From positions 124,001 to 188,000 of the forward strand of contig CACORJ010000001.1 in NCBI GenBank assembly GCA_902629575.1: 64,000 nucleotides of DNA, written 5' to 3'. Positions 25,171 to 34,278 of the stretch are shown here, piece after piece. A program made the translations under genes and the position numbers. Numbering within the stretch: the stretch's first letter is position 1; the number at the start of each line of letters is the position of its first letter. Origin of the DNA: an uncultured Pelagibacteraceae bacterium. Its GTDB lineage: Bacteria > Pseudomonadota > Alphaproteobacteria > Pelagibacterales > Pelagibacteraceae. The notes beneath the pieces were generated by a model. That model did no database searches, had not been told where the DNA came from, and saw only the letters and a program-made list of their open reading frames with translations.

Positions 25171-25350
25171 ATGCAATTTATAAGAAACTCAAGTTCCCGT
25201 AAAGGCGCTACAGGTTTAATAATAAAATTAACCTTTCTTTTAATTTTATTTCTTGGAGCAATATTTTTATTAGGAAAAGTGGATTTTCCAGCACCAAAAA
25301 AAGAAATAGAAAAAATCATCTCTAATGAAAATTTTAAAATTGTTAAATAA
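25171..25350 (+). CDS. Small single-pass membrane protein, unknown function
   Basis: 59 residues, starting MQFIRNSSSRKGATG, with one clear hydrophobic helix (about 17-35, LIIKLTFLLILFLGAIFLL), a short loop GKVDFPAPKKEIEKII and a charged tail. The positive N-terminal residues before the helix suggest an N-in topology. It diverges from aroK (57 nt) and overlaps the next gene by 26 nt in another frame, so the two are likely co-translated. The periplasmic tail and position beside an exported protein suggest an envelope role, but I recognise no family. Confidence 0.65.
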   Translation: MQFIRNSSSRKGATGLIIKLTFLLILFLGAIFLLGKVDFPAPKKEIEKIISNENFKIVK

Positions 25351-27097
25351 ATATTATTTATCAATTATTTTATTAACTCTTTTTGTCAATTTGAATGTAA
25401 AAGCCGAAGATAAACCAATTGATATATGGAATATAGAACAAAAGGAAATAGAGGGAAATAATTCAACTAATAAGAAAAAAATTGAAAAAATTGAAAACGA
25501 ACAAACATCACAATCTAGTGTCTACAATTTACAATCTCAAGAGGAATTAAATAAAGTTCTAGTAGAGTCTTCAGTCAATTCTCAGGAAATAAAAATTATA
25601 GGTCTTTATGATCCTGAGGATTACAGTTTAAAAATTGATATGTGGTCAAATTCTAATGGTGATCAATTAAAATATCTTTTTTCAAATTTATCAAAAATTC
25701 AATTATCAAATGATGCTACAGAATTAATGAACATAGCTTTATTAACTAATTCATATCATCCTGATATAAATATGAAAAAAAATGAATTTTTAAAAATCAA
25801 ATCTGATTGGTTAATCAAAATTAATGATAGAGAGCTGATTGAGGAATATTTACTTAAAAATCAAATACTTAATTTACATCCTGAACTAACTAGATTCTTG
25901 GTAGATCAGTATTTATCAGAATCAAATATTGAAAAAGCGTGTGATTTGTTTTTCAAGAACAACGAAGTTATTGAAAATGAATACTTATCGAAGTTTAATC
26001 TTTATTGCCTAATAAATGCTGGCAGATCAGATGAAGCACAATTAATTTTTGATTTGAAAAAAGAACTTGGTTTTAATGATGAATATTTTGAAAATAAAAT
26101 AAATTATTTATTTGGATACAGCAATGAACCTAATTTAGAGATTTCAGAAAATTCTATTTTAGACTTTCATTTAGCACATAGAACAAATGTAGATTTTATT
26201 TTTGAACCAAAAACAAACACTAGTCCACTAATATGGAGGTATTTATCAACTTCTAATTTATTATATAAAATTGATGAAATTGATATTTTAGAAATAGATA
26301 AGATTTTATTAATTGAGAAGGCCACTCATGATAAAAATTATCCTGAGAGTGATTTATTTTCTTTATATAAAAGATTTCAGTTCAATATAAATCAACTTTT
26401 AAATGCTCTAGAACTTTATAAATCTTTATCAAATGTTGAGGCTAGAGCATTAATTTATCAAAAAATATTATTAGAGTCAGACGATAAAAAAAAAATAGAA
26501 CTCCTTAAAATTTTGAAAGATTTATTTAAAAAAGATGGTTATGAAAATGCTTTTGATAAGGAATTAATAAAATTTTTAGATGAAATAAATCCTGAAGAGG
26601 TTCCATCAAATTTCACAACATTTTATAATGATAATTTATTTGATGAATCAAAAAAGAAAAATAATATAAAATTTAATAAAGATATACTGCATCAATCAAA
26701 AATAGTGAACTATTTTAATGGAGATTTCGCTAATTCTAAAATTGAAAAAGATTTAAATAATTTTTTGAAAAAAATAAAAAAAAACAAGAAATATTTTCTA
26801 TCTAAAAAAGATATTATTTTAATTGAGTCAATTAAATCAGATGGTATTAAAATTTCAAAAAAATACGATGATCTATATGATATAAATGATTTTGATATAC
26901 CCACAGATATTCAGGTAATGATAAATAACAAAGAGATTGGCTTAACACTATTGAGAATAATTGAAGTAATTGGTCAAGACGATCTCGAAGCATTAGATGA
27001 AGATACTATTTATTTCATAATTAGTGCCCTTAATCAATTAGATATCGATTATATTAGAAATAAGATTTTATTAAAAGTTCTTCCTTTAAAAGTTTAG
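25325..27097 (+). CDS. Exported alpha-helical protein, unknown function
   Basis: 590 residues with an apparent Sec signal peptide: basic KILKLLNK, hydrophobic core YLSIILLTLFVNL and a likely cleavage after NVKA. The mature protein is acidic and predicted helical, with a segment (about 195-250, e.g. LSESNIEKACDLFF and INAGRSDEAQLIFD) that looks like TPR-type or alpha-solenoid repeats. No catalytic motif recognised. Large exported proteins of this type sit next to aroK in other alphaproteobacteria, to my recollection. It overlaps the 59-residue membrane protein by 26 nt. Perhaps a periplasmic scaffold; this is inference. Confidence 0.75.
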   Translation: MKILKLLNKYYLSIILLTLFVNLNVKAEDKPIDIWNIEQKEIEGNNSTNKKKIEKIENEQTSQSSVYNLQSQEELNKVLVESSVNSQEIKIIGLYDPEDYSLKIDMWSNSNGDQLKYLFSNLSKIQLSNDATELMNIALLTNSYHPDINMKKNEFLKIKSDWLIKINDRELIEEYLLKNQILNLHPELTRFLVDQYLSESNIEKACDLFFKNNEVIENEYLSKFNLYCLINAGRSDEAQLIFDLKKELGFNDEYFENKINYLFGYSNEPNLEISENSILDFHLAHRTNVDFIFEPKTNTSPLIWRYLSTSNLLYKIDEIDILEIDKILLIEKATHDKNYPESDLFSLYKRFQFNINQLLNALELYKSLSNVEARALIYQKILLESDDKKKIELLKILKDLFKKDGYENAFDKELIKFLDEINPEEVPSNFTTFYNDNLFDESKKKNNIKFNKDILHQSKIVNYFNGDFANSKIEKDLNNFLKKIKKNKKYFLSKKDIILIESIKSDGIKISKKYDDLYDINDFDIPTDIQVMINNKEIGLTLLRIIEVIGQDDLEALDEDTIYFIISALNQLDIDYIRNKILLKVLPLKV

Positions 27098-27119
27098 AAA
27101 TTAGTTTATCAATTTAATC

Positions 27120-27644
27120 ATGAGTATAAGAGATATAATAACTGTCCCAGACCAAATATTAAAAAAAATTTCAGAACCTTTAGATAAAGTAGGTTTAAAT
27201 GAAAAAAAACTTGTAAATGATTTATTTGAGACTATGTATAAATCAAACGGCATTGGTCTTGCAGCAGTTCAAGTTGGTATACTCAAAAGAGTTTTGGTTG
27301 TCGATGTTTCATCGAAAGAAAATGAGAGGAATCCAATGTGCCTAATAAATCCCACAATAAAAAGTTTAAGTAATGAAATGTCTTTGTATGAAGAGGGCTG
27401 TTTATCTATTCCAGATACTTTTATTGAAATACAAAGACCAAAATCTTGCAAAATAGAGTATTTAGATATTAATGGGAAAATTAAGATAGAAGAGTTTAGT
27501 GGCCTTCTTTCAACTTGTATTCAGCATGAAATTAATCACTTGGATGGAAAATTGATTATTGACCACCTTTCTAAATTAAAAAAAGAGATGATAATTAAGA
27601 AAATTTCTAAAATAAAAAAAAATCCTGACAGAGTAATAGTGTAA
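27120..27644 (+). CDS. def: Peptide deformylase
   Basis: Fe(II) hydrolase that removes the N-formyl group from nascent proteins. 174 residues. Three family motifs: GIGLAAVQVG (motif 1), EEGCLSIP (motif 2, metal Cys) and QHEINHLDG (motif 3, HExxH). In motif 3 the usual Asp after Ile is Asn, which leaves the metal ligands intact. One nucleotide separates it from fmt, its functional partner. Confidence 0.95.
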   Translation: MSIRDIITVPDQILKKISEPLDKVGLNEKKLVNDLFETMYKSNGIGLAAVQVGILKRVLVVDVSSKENERNPMCLINPTIKSLSNEMSLYEEGCLSIPDTFIEIQRPKSCKIEYLDINGKIKIEEFSGLLSTCIQHEINHLDGKLIIDHLSKLKKEMIIKKISKIKKNPDRVIV

Positions 27645-27645
27645 T

Positions 27646-28578
27646 ATGTCTACAAAAATTATTTTTATGGGTACGCCTTTATTTTCTGTACCAGTTTTGA
27701 AATCCTTATATCAAAATGGCTTTCCGGTAACTTTAGTTTATACACAACCTCCACAAAAATCACACCGTGGACAAAAAATTAATAAATCTCCTATCCAAGG
27801 TATATCCGAAACTTTAAATATTGATTTTAGATCACCTCAGAGTTTAAAAAATAATAAAGAGGAGTACGATTTTTTGAAAAGTTTAAATGCAGATTTAGCG
27901 GTTGTTGTAGCTTATGGACAAATAATTCCAGAAAATTTTTTAAATTTAACGAAAAAAGGATTTATTAATGTTCATGCCTCTATTCTTCCCTCTTGGCGAG
28001 GCGCAGCTCCAATACAGAGGTCAATTATGAATTTAGATAAAGAGACAGGAATTAGCATTATGAAAATGAATGAAAAATTAGATAGCGGACCTGTAAGTAA
28101 TATTTACAAAATAAAATTAGATCAGAGTCTTAATGCACAAGAAATATCAGATAAACTCTCACTTTTAGCTGCTGAAAAAATTTTAGACAACGTAGATGAT
28201 ATATTAGAAAATAAAGTAAAATTTGTAGAGCAAGATCATACAAGAGCAACTTATGCAAATAAAATTGATAAAAATGAGGGTAAAATTGATTGGAGTGAAG
28301 AAGCCTCAAAAATTATTGGTAAGGTTAATGGTTTATTCCCAACACCAGGTGCTTTTTTTAATTTAAAGGGAGAAAGATATAAAGTTTTAAAGGCAGAGAA
28401 AGGCAGCGGTGTTGGTAAAATTGGAGAAGTTGTTTCAGATAAATTAGAAATAGTTTGCGGAAAAAATCAATCTATTAAAATTCTTGAAATTCAAAGAGAA
28501 GGAAAAAAATCTCAAAAAATTAGCGAGTTTATACTTGGATCTAATATTAAAAAAGGAACAATAATTCCAAATGTTTAA
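27646..28578 (+). CDS. fmt: Methionyl-tRNA formyltransferase
   Basis: Formylates initiator Met-tRNA using 10-formyltetrahydrofolate. 310 residues: N-terminal formyltransferase domain with FMGTPLFSVPVL, the catalytic Asn/His region NVHASILPSWRGAAPIQ and the invariant Asp in NEKLDSGPV; the C-terminal tRNA-binding OB-like domain covers about 205-310. It lies between def and truA, with an 8-nt overlap of truA. Confidence 0.96.
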   Translation: MSTKIIFMGTPLFSVPVLKSLYQNGFPVTLVYTQPPQKSHRGQKINKSPIQGISETLNIDFRSPQSLKNNKEEYDFLKSLNADLAVVVAYGQIIPENFLNLTKKGFINVHASILPSWRGAAPIQRSIMNLDKETGISIMKMNEKLDSGPVSNIYKIKLDQSLNAQEISDKLSLLAAEKILDNVDDILENKVKFVEQDHTRATYANKIDKNEGKIDWSEEASKIIGKVNGLFPTPGAFFNLKGERYKVLKAEKGSGVGKIGEVVSDKLEIVCGKNQSIKILEIQREGKKSQKISEFILGSNIKKGTIIPNV

Positions 28579-29311
28579 ATATCAAATATTAGTAGAGTAT
28601 GTAGGAACTGATTTTAGAGGCTGGCAAGTTCAAAAAAGAGGAAAAACTGTCCAAGGACTTATTCAAGAAAAAATTTCTACATTACTAAAAGAAAAAATTG
28701 ATTTAATAGGCTCAGGAAGAACAGATACTGGTGTACATGCTATTGAGCAATCTGCACATTTTGTATGTAAGTCAAGAATTTCTAATTTAGATAAATTTTT
28801 AAAATCTATAAATCATTTTCTGAAAAAAGATTTAGTATCAGTTATTAAAATAAAAAAAAAAAATAAAAATTTTCATTCAAGATTTTCTGCAAAAATGAGA
28901 ATATATAAGTATATAATCATAAATCGTGCTAGTACACCAGTTTTAGACCATAAAAGGGCATGGCATATTATAAAAGATTTAGATTTGGATATAATGAAAA
29001 AAGCAGCAAAAAAATTAGAAGGTACAAAAGATTTTTCTACCTTTAGAGCTTCTAGCTGTAGAGCTAAAAGTCCAATAAAAACTATCGAGTCTGTTAAAAT
29101 TAAATATAATAGTCATAAAATAGAAATTGTGTTTAAATCTAAATCATTTTTACAACAACAAGTTCGTTCTATGGTTGGGTGTCTCAAATATGTAGGTGAA
29201 AAAAAATGGAGTTTGAAGAATTTTGAAAGTATTATGAATTCAAAAAAAAGAGTTTTGTGTGCACCACCAGCTCCACCAGAGGGTTTATATTTAACTAGGG
29301 TTATTTATTAA
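28571..29311 (+). CDS. truA: tRNA pseudouridine(38-40) synthase TruA
   Basis: Converts U38-U40 in tRNA anticodon stems to pseudouridine. 246 residues, normal. The catalytic Asp lies in GSGRTDTGVHA; other motifs are YVGTDFRGWQVQ, HSRFSAKMRIYKYII and FLQQQVRSMVGCL. End of the def-fmt-truA operon; it overlaps the convergent SET-domain gene by 21 nt, a rather long tail overlap. Confidence 0.95.
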   Translation: MFKYQILVEYVGTDFRGWQVQKRGKTVQGLIQEKISTLLKEKIDLIGSGRTDTGVHAIEQSAHFVCKSRISNLDKFLKSINHFLKKDLVSVIKIKKKNKNFHSRFSAKMRIYKYIIINRASTPVLDHKRAWHIIKDLDLDIMKKAAKKLEGTKDFSTFRASSCRAKSPIKTIESVKIKYNSHKIEIVFKSKSFLQQQVRSMVGCLKYVGEKKWSLKNFESIMNSKKRVLCAPPAPPEGLYLTRVIY

Positions 29312-29782
29312 TTTCTTTTTATTGCCCATGGCAAATTTTTTATTAATTCTCCATCTTGACTCGGCTCTAACAATATAACCGCAGCAATTTTTAGAATTAC
29401 ATTTACAAGGAAACTGTTTAAAATCTTCGTCATAACCAAAACCGTAATCGCATGTGAATTCCTCACCTTTTTTTATATCTCTTATTGCTGTTACCCAAAC
29501 TTTAAGACCTTTGCCATTATAATCACAATTATTATCACATGAGTGGTTAATTAATCCTGCAATGTTCCACGAAAAATCCCCGTCAAGTGTATATCTTCTA
29601 TTAAGTGTGAATAAATAAATTGGTTTTTTATTATCAAATTTATCAGACTCCTCAACTTCTTTGTTTGTAATAATTTTCCCAACATAATTTATTATCTTTG
29701 TCCCTTCTTTAATATCTCGTGTTGCATAAAGACCTCTTCCTTTATTATCTATTTCTGATTTTTTAATCTTATATAATTTCAT
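29291..29782 (-). CDS. SET-domain protein (putative lysine methyltransferase)
   Basis: 163 residues forming nearly only a SET domain with post-SET cysteines. Seen: GRGLYATRDIKEGTKI (start of SET), the SAM-site GLINHSCDNNC, GEEFTCDYGF, and a C-terminal PCKCNSKNCCGYI post-SET-like zinc cluster. In most active SET enzymes the second motif reads ELTYDY; here the first Tyr is Cys. Lysine methylation of a protein is the expected reaction; the target is unknown. It follows the HDAC-like gene on the same strand after 30 nt. SET proteins are uncommon in small bacterial genomes. Confidence 0.85.
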   Translation of the reverse strand: MKLYKIKKSEIDNKGRGLYATRDIKEGTKIINYVGKIITNKEVEESDKFDNKKPIYLFTLNRRYTLDGDFSWNIAGLINHSCDNNCDYNGKGLKVWVTAIRDIKKGEEFTCDYGFGYDEDFKQFPCKCNSKNCCGYIVRAESRWRINKKFAMGNKKKLINNPS

Positions 29783-29812
29783 ATAACTTAATTGTAATTA
29801 GTTTGATTTTAA

Positions 29813-30736
29813 TTAATTAAATTCAACAAGTGCATTAACATGTTCATTTGCACTTTCTGCAAGAGCATTTAAATCATATCCACCCTCTAAGATTGATAAA
29901 ACCTTACCTTTTGTAAATTTATTAGTTGCTGATAGAGCCCTTTTAGTTATCTCATAAAAATCCTTAGAATTTAATTGAAACTGGGCTAAAGGATCATCTT
30001 TGTGTGCATCAAAACCTGCTGAGAATATTAAAAAGTCAGGTTTATACTCAATTAATCTATCCAAAACTCTATCAAATGCATTAAAGTATTTTTCTGAATT
30101 TGTGCCTGCAGGCAAAGGAATATTAAGTGAATTATTGAAATCACCTTTATCTTTATCTGTACCCCCACCGGGATAAAAAGGATATTGATGAGTTGATATG
30201 TATAATGAATTTTTATTTCTTCTCATAACATCGTAATTTCCATTACCCCAATGCACATCAAAATCAACACAGGCAACTTTTTTATACTTATATTTACTAG
30301 TCAAATAATTTGTTGCAATGCCAGCATTTGACAAACAACAAAATCCCATTGCTTTATCTTTTTCTGCATGATGTCCAGGTGGTCTTGATAAACAGAATGC
30401 ATTTTTGAATTCATTTTTTTCTATTCCATCTATTGCCTTTATTGTTGCTCCTGCTGCTTCAAAAACTGCTTTCTTGCTACCTGGTGATATGACGGTATCT
30501 CCATCTAAAAATTTAAGTCCTTTTAGAGGAAAAGAATTTTCAAGATTATCTAAGTAATTTTTTGAGTGGGTCATAGCCAATATATCATAGGGAACAATAT
30601 CTGGTTTTTCCCAAATTAAATCTTTTCTAATTTTTAATTGATTTTTAATTGTTATAACTCTTTTTGGTTGCTCAGGATGACCATCTCCAGTTATATGTTT
30701 CTCATAATTATCTGAATTTATAATTGCAGTTTTCAT
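29813..30736 (-). CDS. Histone deacetylase-family (zinc deacylase) protein
   Basis: 307 residues of the arginase/deacetylase fold, close to class II HDACs and acetylpolyamine amidohydrolases. Catalytic di-His RPPGHHAE, zinc ligands in ACVDFDVHWGNG and SAGFDAHKDDPL, substrate-channel STHQYPFYPGGG and C-terminal LEGGYDLNALA are all intact, so it should be an active zinc hydrolase of acetylated lysine, polyamine or a small amide. Start ATG overlaps the dapE stop by one base (TAATG), so it is part of the long operon from rpmH. The substrate is unknown. Confidence 0.92.
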   Translation of the reverse strand: MKTAIINSDNYEKHITGDGHPEQPKRVITIKNQLKIRKDLIWEKPDIVPYDILAMTHSKNYLDNLENSFPLKGLKFLDGDTVISPGSKKAVFEAAGATIKAIDGIEKNEFKNAFCLSRPPGHHAEKDKAMGFCCLSNAGIATNYLTSKYKYKKVACVDFDVHWGNGNYDVMRRNKNSLYISTHQYPFYPGGGTDKDKGDFNNSLNIPLPAGTNSEKYFNAFDRVLDRLIEYKPDFLIFSAGFDAHKDDPLAQFQLNSKDFYEITKRALSATNKFTKGKVLSILEGGYDLNALAESANEHVNALVEFN

Positions 30737-31890
30737 TAAAAATAGTTTTGTAAAATATTTTCATAAATTTTTGTTAAAGCTTTTAGGTCTTTTAATGATA
30801 CTGACTCATCCACTTTATGCATATTTTTACCTACTAAGCCAAATTCTAGGCACGGGGAGATTTTTCGAATAAATCTTGCATCTGAAGTCCCCCCAGTTGT
30901 TGAGAGTTTTGGTTTTATTTTTGTAATTCTTTTTATAATTTTTTGTATCATTAAAGTTGTGCTATTTTTTTTTGTTAAAAAGGCTTCTCCTGATACTGAA
31001 TAATTTACTTTGTACTTAGAATTATTTTTTTTACATTTTCTTTGAAAAATTTTATTTAGTTTTTTTTTAATGGAATCTGATGAATGCTTATTATTAAATC
31101 TTATATTAAAAGTTGCTTCCGCTGTTTGTGGAATAACGTTGTCTGCATTATTGTCAATATTGATTCTAGTTATCTCTAAATTAGATGGTTGAAAGTTTTT
31201 TGTTCCTCTATCAAATTTTATTTTTTTTAGTTCGTTTAGAATCTCTACAATAGTTGTTGAAGGATTGTTTGCGCGATGAGGATACGCCACATGCCCCTGC
31301 ACTCCTTTAACAATAATATTTCCAGTTATGCTACCTCTCCGCCCTATTTTTATCATTTCTCCTAATCTATTTGGATTAGTCGGTTCACCAACTAAACAAA
31401 AGTTTATTTTTTCTCTCTTTTTTTTTAAATAATTTACCACTTTTTTTGTTCCATTTACCGCATCTCCTTCCTCATCTCCTGTAATTAGAAAACTTATAGA
31501 TCCATTAAATTTTTTATTTTTTGATATAAAAACACTTACAGCTGTCACGAATGCTGCTATTGAACTCTTCATATCATTTGCACCTCTTCCTATTAAATGA
31601 CCTTTTTTGACTAGTGGTTTAAAAGGATTTACTGACCAGTCTTTGATACTTCCTGGAGGTACAACATCTAAGTGACCAGCAAAACAAAAATTCGGTTTTT
31701 TATTTCCTAATCTTGCATACAAGTTTTTAACTGGTTTAAAATTTTTTTCTTTAAACTCAATAATTTCTGTTTCAAAACCTAATTTTTTTAATTTTTTTTC
31801 TAAAAATTTCATTACTCCAGAATCAATGGGTGTTATTGATGGGAATTTAATTAGCTCTTTAGCTAACTTAACCTCATTAAAAATTATCAT
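30736..31890 (-). CDS. dapE: Succinyl-diaminopimelate desuccinylase
   Basis: M20 dizinc peptidase of the lysine/DAP pathway; releases LL-DAP for lysine and peptidoglycan. 384 residues. Motifs: metal His in FAGHLDVVPPG, bridging Asp in GRGANDMKSS, catalytic Glu in TGDEEGDAVNGT, GEPTNPNRLGEMI, and STTGGTSDARF in the C-terminal metal domain; the dimerisation domain lies between. It follows dapD (the preceding pathway enzymes are elsewhere) after 4 nt and shares one base with the next gene. Confidence 0.96.
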   Translation of the reverse strand: MIIFNEVKLAKELIKFPSITPIDSGVMKFLEKKLKKLGFETEIIEFKEKNFKPVKNLYARLGNKKPNFCFAGHLDVVPPGSIKDWSVNPFKPLVKKGHLIGRGANDMKSSIAAFVTAVSVFISKNKKFNGSISFLITGDEEGDAVNGTKKVVNYLKKKREKINFCLVGEPTNPNRLGEMIKIGRRGSITGNIIVKGVQGHVAYPHRANNPSTTIVEILNELKKIKFDRGTKNFQPSNLEITRINIDNNADNVIPQTAEATFNIRFNNKHSSDSIKKKLNKIFQRKCKKNNSKYKVNYSVSGEAFLTKKNSTTLMIQKIIKRITKIKPKLSTTGGTSDARFIRKISPCLEFGLVGKNMHKVDESVSLKDLKALTKIYENILQNYF

Positions 31891-31894
31891 TAGA

Positions 31895-32722
31895 TTATTC
31901 CCTTAACAGATCGTTTACAGATGTTTTTGATCTTGTTTTTTCATCAACTTGTTTAATTATTACTGCGCAATATAAAGATGGTTTTGAATTATCTTTTTTA
32001 TCTGGTAATGAACCGGGAACTACGACAGAATACGGAGGGATTTTACCATAAGATATTTTTCCTGTTTTTCTATCAACTATTTTAGTTGATTGACCAATAT
32101 ACATTCCCATACTTAAAACAGAACCTTCACCCACAATTACCCCTTCAACTACTTCAGACATTGCACCTAGAAAAACATTATCTTCAATTATTGTTGGTAG
32201 TGCTTGTGCGGGCTCTAGAACACCACCCACACCAGAGCCAGCGGATATATGACAGTTTTTTCCAATTTGTGAGCAACTTCCAGCTCTAGCGAAAGTATCA
32301 ATCATTGTACCCTCGTCAATATATGCACCAATATTTACATAACATGGCATTAGAACAGCATTTTTTCCAACAAAAGATCCTTTTCTAACTGGTGAATTAG
32401 GAACCATTCTAAAACCCGCCTTTTCATGATCTTCCTTTGACCAACCTGCTGTTTTGCCTTTAAGTAAATGAGATTTGTCATACCAACTACTGTATGGACC
32501 ATTTAAATTTTCCATAGGGTAAATTCTAAAACTTAGCATAATTGCTTTTTTTAAATATTGATGTGTAATCCATTCTCCATTAATTTTTTCAGCAACACGA
32601 GATTTACCGTTATCTAGATCGCTAATTACTTGATTTATCGCATCTTTAAGTGATCTATCTGAATTTGGGTTTACTTTTTCTTTAATCTCCCAAGCATCAT
32701 TTATAATTTTTTCTAAAGACAT
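31895..32722 (-). CDS. dapD: Tetrahydrodipicolinate N-succinyltransferase
   Basis: Left-handed beta-helix acyltransferase that succinylates tetrahydrodipicolinate. 275 residues. Hexapeptide-type repeats (KNAVLMPCYVNIGAY, GTMIDTFARAGSCSQIGKN, GVLEPAQALPTIIEDNVFLGA) and the catalytic region GAYIDEGTMID are visible; the N-terminal helical domain has NSDRSLKDAI. It is located between a HAD nucleotidase (3 nt) and dapE (4 nt), consistent with one operon. Confidence 0.96.
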   Translation of the reverse strand: MSLEKIINDAWEIKEKVNPNSDRSLKDAINQVISDLDNGKSRVAEKINGEWITHQYLKKAIMLSFRIYPMENLNGPYSSWYDKSHLLKGKTAGWSKEDHEKAGFRMVPNSPVRKGSFVGKNAVLMPCYVNIGAYIDEGTMIDTFARAGSCSQIGKNCHISAGSGVGGVLEPAQALPTIIEDNVFLGAMSEVVEGVIVGEGSVLSMGMYIGQSTKIVDRKTGKISYGKIPPYSVVVPGSLPDKKDNSKPSLYCAVIIKQVDEKTRSKTSVNDLLRE

Positions 32723-32725
32723 AAT

Positions 32726-33415
32726 TTATGTACTTTTTAATAACCTTATTTCTTTTAGAAATAAAGATAGATTTTCAATTTTATGAGAAATATAATCTTT
32801 ATCAGAATCTATCATTCCAAAATGTTCATCATTAATTAGCCAAACAGTTGTGCAGCCTCTTTTGTGGCCTATACTAAGATTTTTGGCTATATCTTCAATG
32901 TAAATTGTCTCTTTGGGATTAATCCCAAATTTCTTTACCATTGCGTCAAATGTTTTAGCCTCTGGTTTAGGTACATAGTTAGCATCTTGAATATCAAATA
33001 TTTTTTCTCTTCCAAATAAATCATATATTCCTAGATGAGTAAGAATATTTTCTGCATGATCTGCACTCCCATTTGTAAAAATAAACTTTTCCATATTCAA
33101 TTGTTCAAGTTCATTACGCATTATTTTATCTTCTTTCATAAATGTTAGGTCAATTGTGTGAACATATTTAAGAAATTCCTGTGGCGGTATTTTATGGTGT
33201 ATCATAAGACCATTTAAACTTGTATTATATTTATAAAAATAATTTGTCTGAAGTTCTTTGGCTTCTTTAATATTTATTTTGAGTCTTTCAGAAATAAATT
33301 TTGTCATTCTTTTTGATACCTGACCAAACACTTTTTCAAGAGAGTAATTATTATGTTTTCCATAACATACTCCATCAAGATCTAATAAAAGGTAATTTTT
33401 ATCTTTTAAACTCAT
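32726..33415 (-). CDS. HAD-family pyrimidine 5'-nucleotidase-like hydrolase
   Basis: 229 residues with the HAD motifs: motif I LLLDLDGVCYG (nucleophile Asp), motif II FIFTNGSADH, motif III lysine in VPKPEAKTF, motif IV YIEDIAKNL. This architecture is close to yeast SDT1-type pyrimidine 5'-nucleotidases and to the protein usually found between argB and dapD in alphaproteobacteria. Expected role: dephosphorylation of pyrimidine nucleotides or related phosphates. Overlaps argB by 4 nt. Confidence 0.85.
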   Translation of the reverse strand: MSLKDKNYLLLDLDGVCYGKHNNYSLEKVFGQVSKRMTKFISERLKINIKEAKELQTNYFYKYNTSLNGLMIHHKIPPQEFLKYVHTIDLTFMKEDKIMRNELEQLNMEKFIFTNGSADHAENILTHLGIYDLFGREKIFDIQDANYVPKPEAKTFDAMVKKFGINPKETIYIEDIAKNLSIGHKRGCTTVWLINDEHFGMIDSDKDYISHKIENLSLFLKEIRLLKST

Positions 33416-34278
33416 TTTCTTATCAAAGTTCCAGACCCTTTATCTGAGAGTAATTCAAATAATACTGAGTGTTTTTTTCTACCATCAATGATTACTACAC
33501 CCTTCACTCCATTTTTTGCTACATCAAGACAATTTTCAATTTTTGGAATCATTCCACCTGTAATTGTTTTATTGTTTATTAATTGATCTATTTTTTCTGT
33601 ATTTAACTCGGAAAATAACTTATTATCAGAATCTAAAACTCCTTCAACATCGCTAATAATAATTAATCTTCTAGCATTAATTGTTTTAGCAATCGCCCCT
33701 GCAGCGGTATCAGCATTAATATTATAAACTTTGTTATTTTTATCTAAGCCCAAAGGAGAGATTACTGGAACTTTCTTTTCTTTTAAAATATTATCAATAA
33801 CAGAACGATCAATTTTTGTTGGTATACCAACGTATCCTAATTTTTCATTCTCCTGAACTACTGATATTATATTATTTTCACCATTATTAATACTTACACA
33901 TCTGCATTTATTTTTAATCAAAACAGTTGTTATTTCTTTATTAAAGCTAGTTAAAACTTTTTCTACAATATTAATTGATTTTTCATCTGTTACTCTTAGA
34001 CCATTAATGAATGAGCTCTCAATTCCATTAACTTTTAACTCATTTGATATTCTTTTCCCTCCTCCATGCACCAAGATTGGAACCAAACCTATTTTATATA
34101 GTATTGAAATATCCTTTATAAAATCATTTAGTAAATTTTCTTTTTCTAAAATACTACCACCACATTTTATGACAACATACTCACCATAATATTTTTGTAG
34201 GTATTTTTTAACTTCTTTGAAAGATGGACCTTTTTCAGGTAATATTTCTTTGATTTCTTGTTCTCTAATTTCTACCAT
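33412..34278 (-). CDS. argB: N-acetylglutamate kinase
   Basis: Amino-acid kinase phosphorylating N-acetylglutamate in arginine synthesis; commonly feedback-regulated by arginine in bacteria with the linear-cyclic pathway. 288 residues. Motifs: VIKCGGSIL, LVHGGGKRI, NADTAAGAIA, IISDVEGVLD, GGMIPKIENCLDVAKNGV. Starts on the last base of yidC stop (TAATG), and ends overlapping the HAD gene by 4 nt. argD is at the far end of the window. Confidence 0.96.
   Translation of the reverse strand: MVEIREQEIKEILPEKGPSFKEVKKYLQKYYGEYVVIKCGGSILEKENLLNDFIKDISILYKIGLVPILVHGGGKRISNELKVNGIESSFINGLRVTDEKSINIVEKVLTSFNKEITTVLIKNKCRCVSINNGENNIISVVQENEKLGYVGIPTKIDRSVIDNILKEKKVPVISPLGLDKNNKVYNINADTAAGAIAKTINARRLIIISDVEGVLDSDNKLFSELNTEKIDQLINNKTITGGMIPKIENCLDVAKNGVKGVVIIDGRKKHSVLFELLSDKGSGTLIRK

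Noticed and set aside
24764..25183. Plus-strand frame opposite aroK
   Set aside because: Phe/Ser/Ile-rich shadow of aroK; the P-loop and other aroK motifs on the minus strand explain the region.
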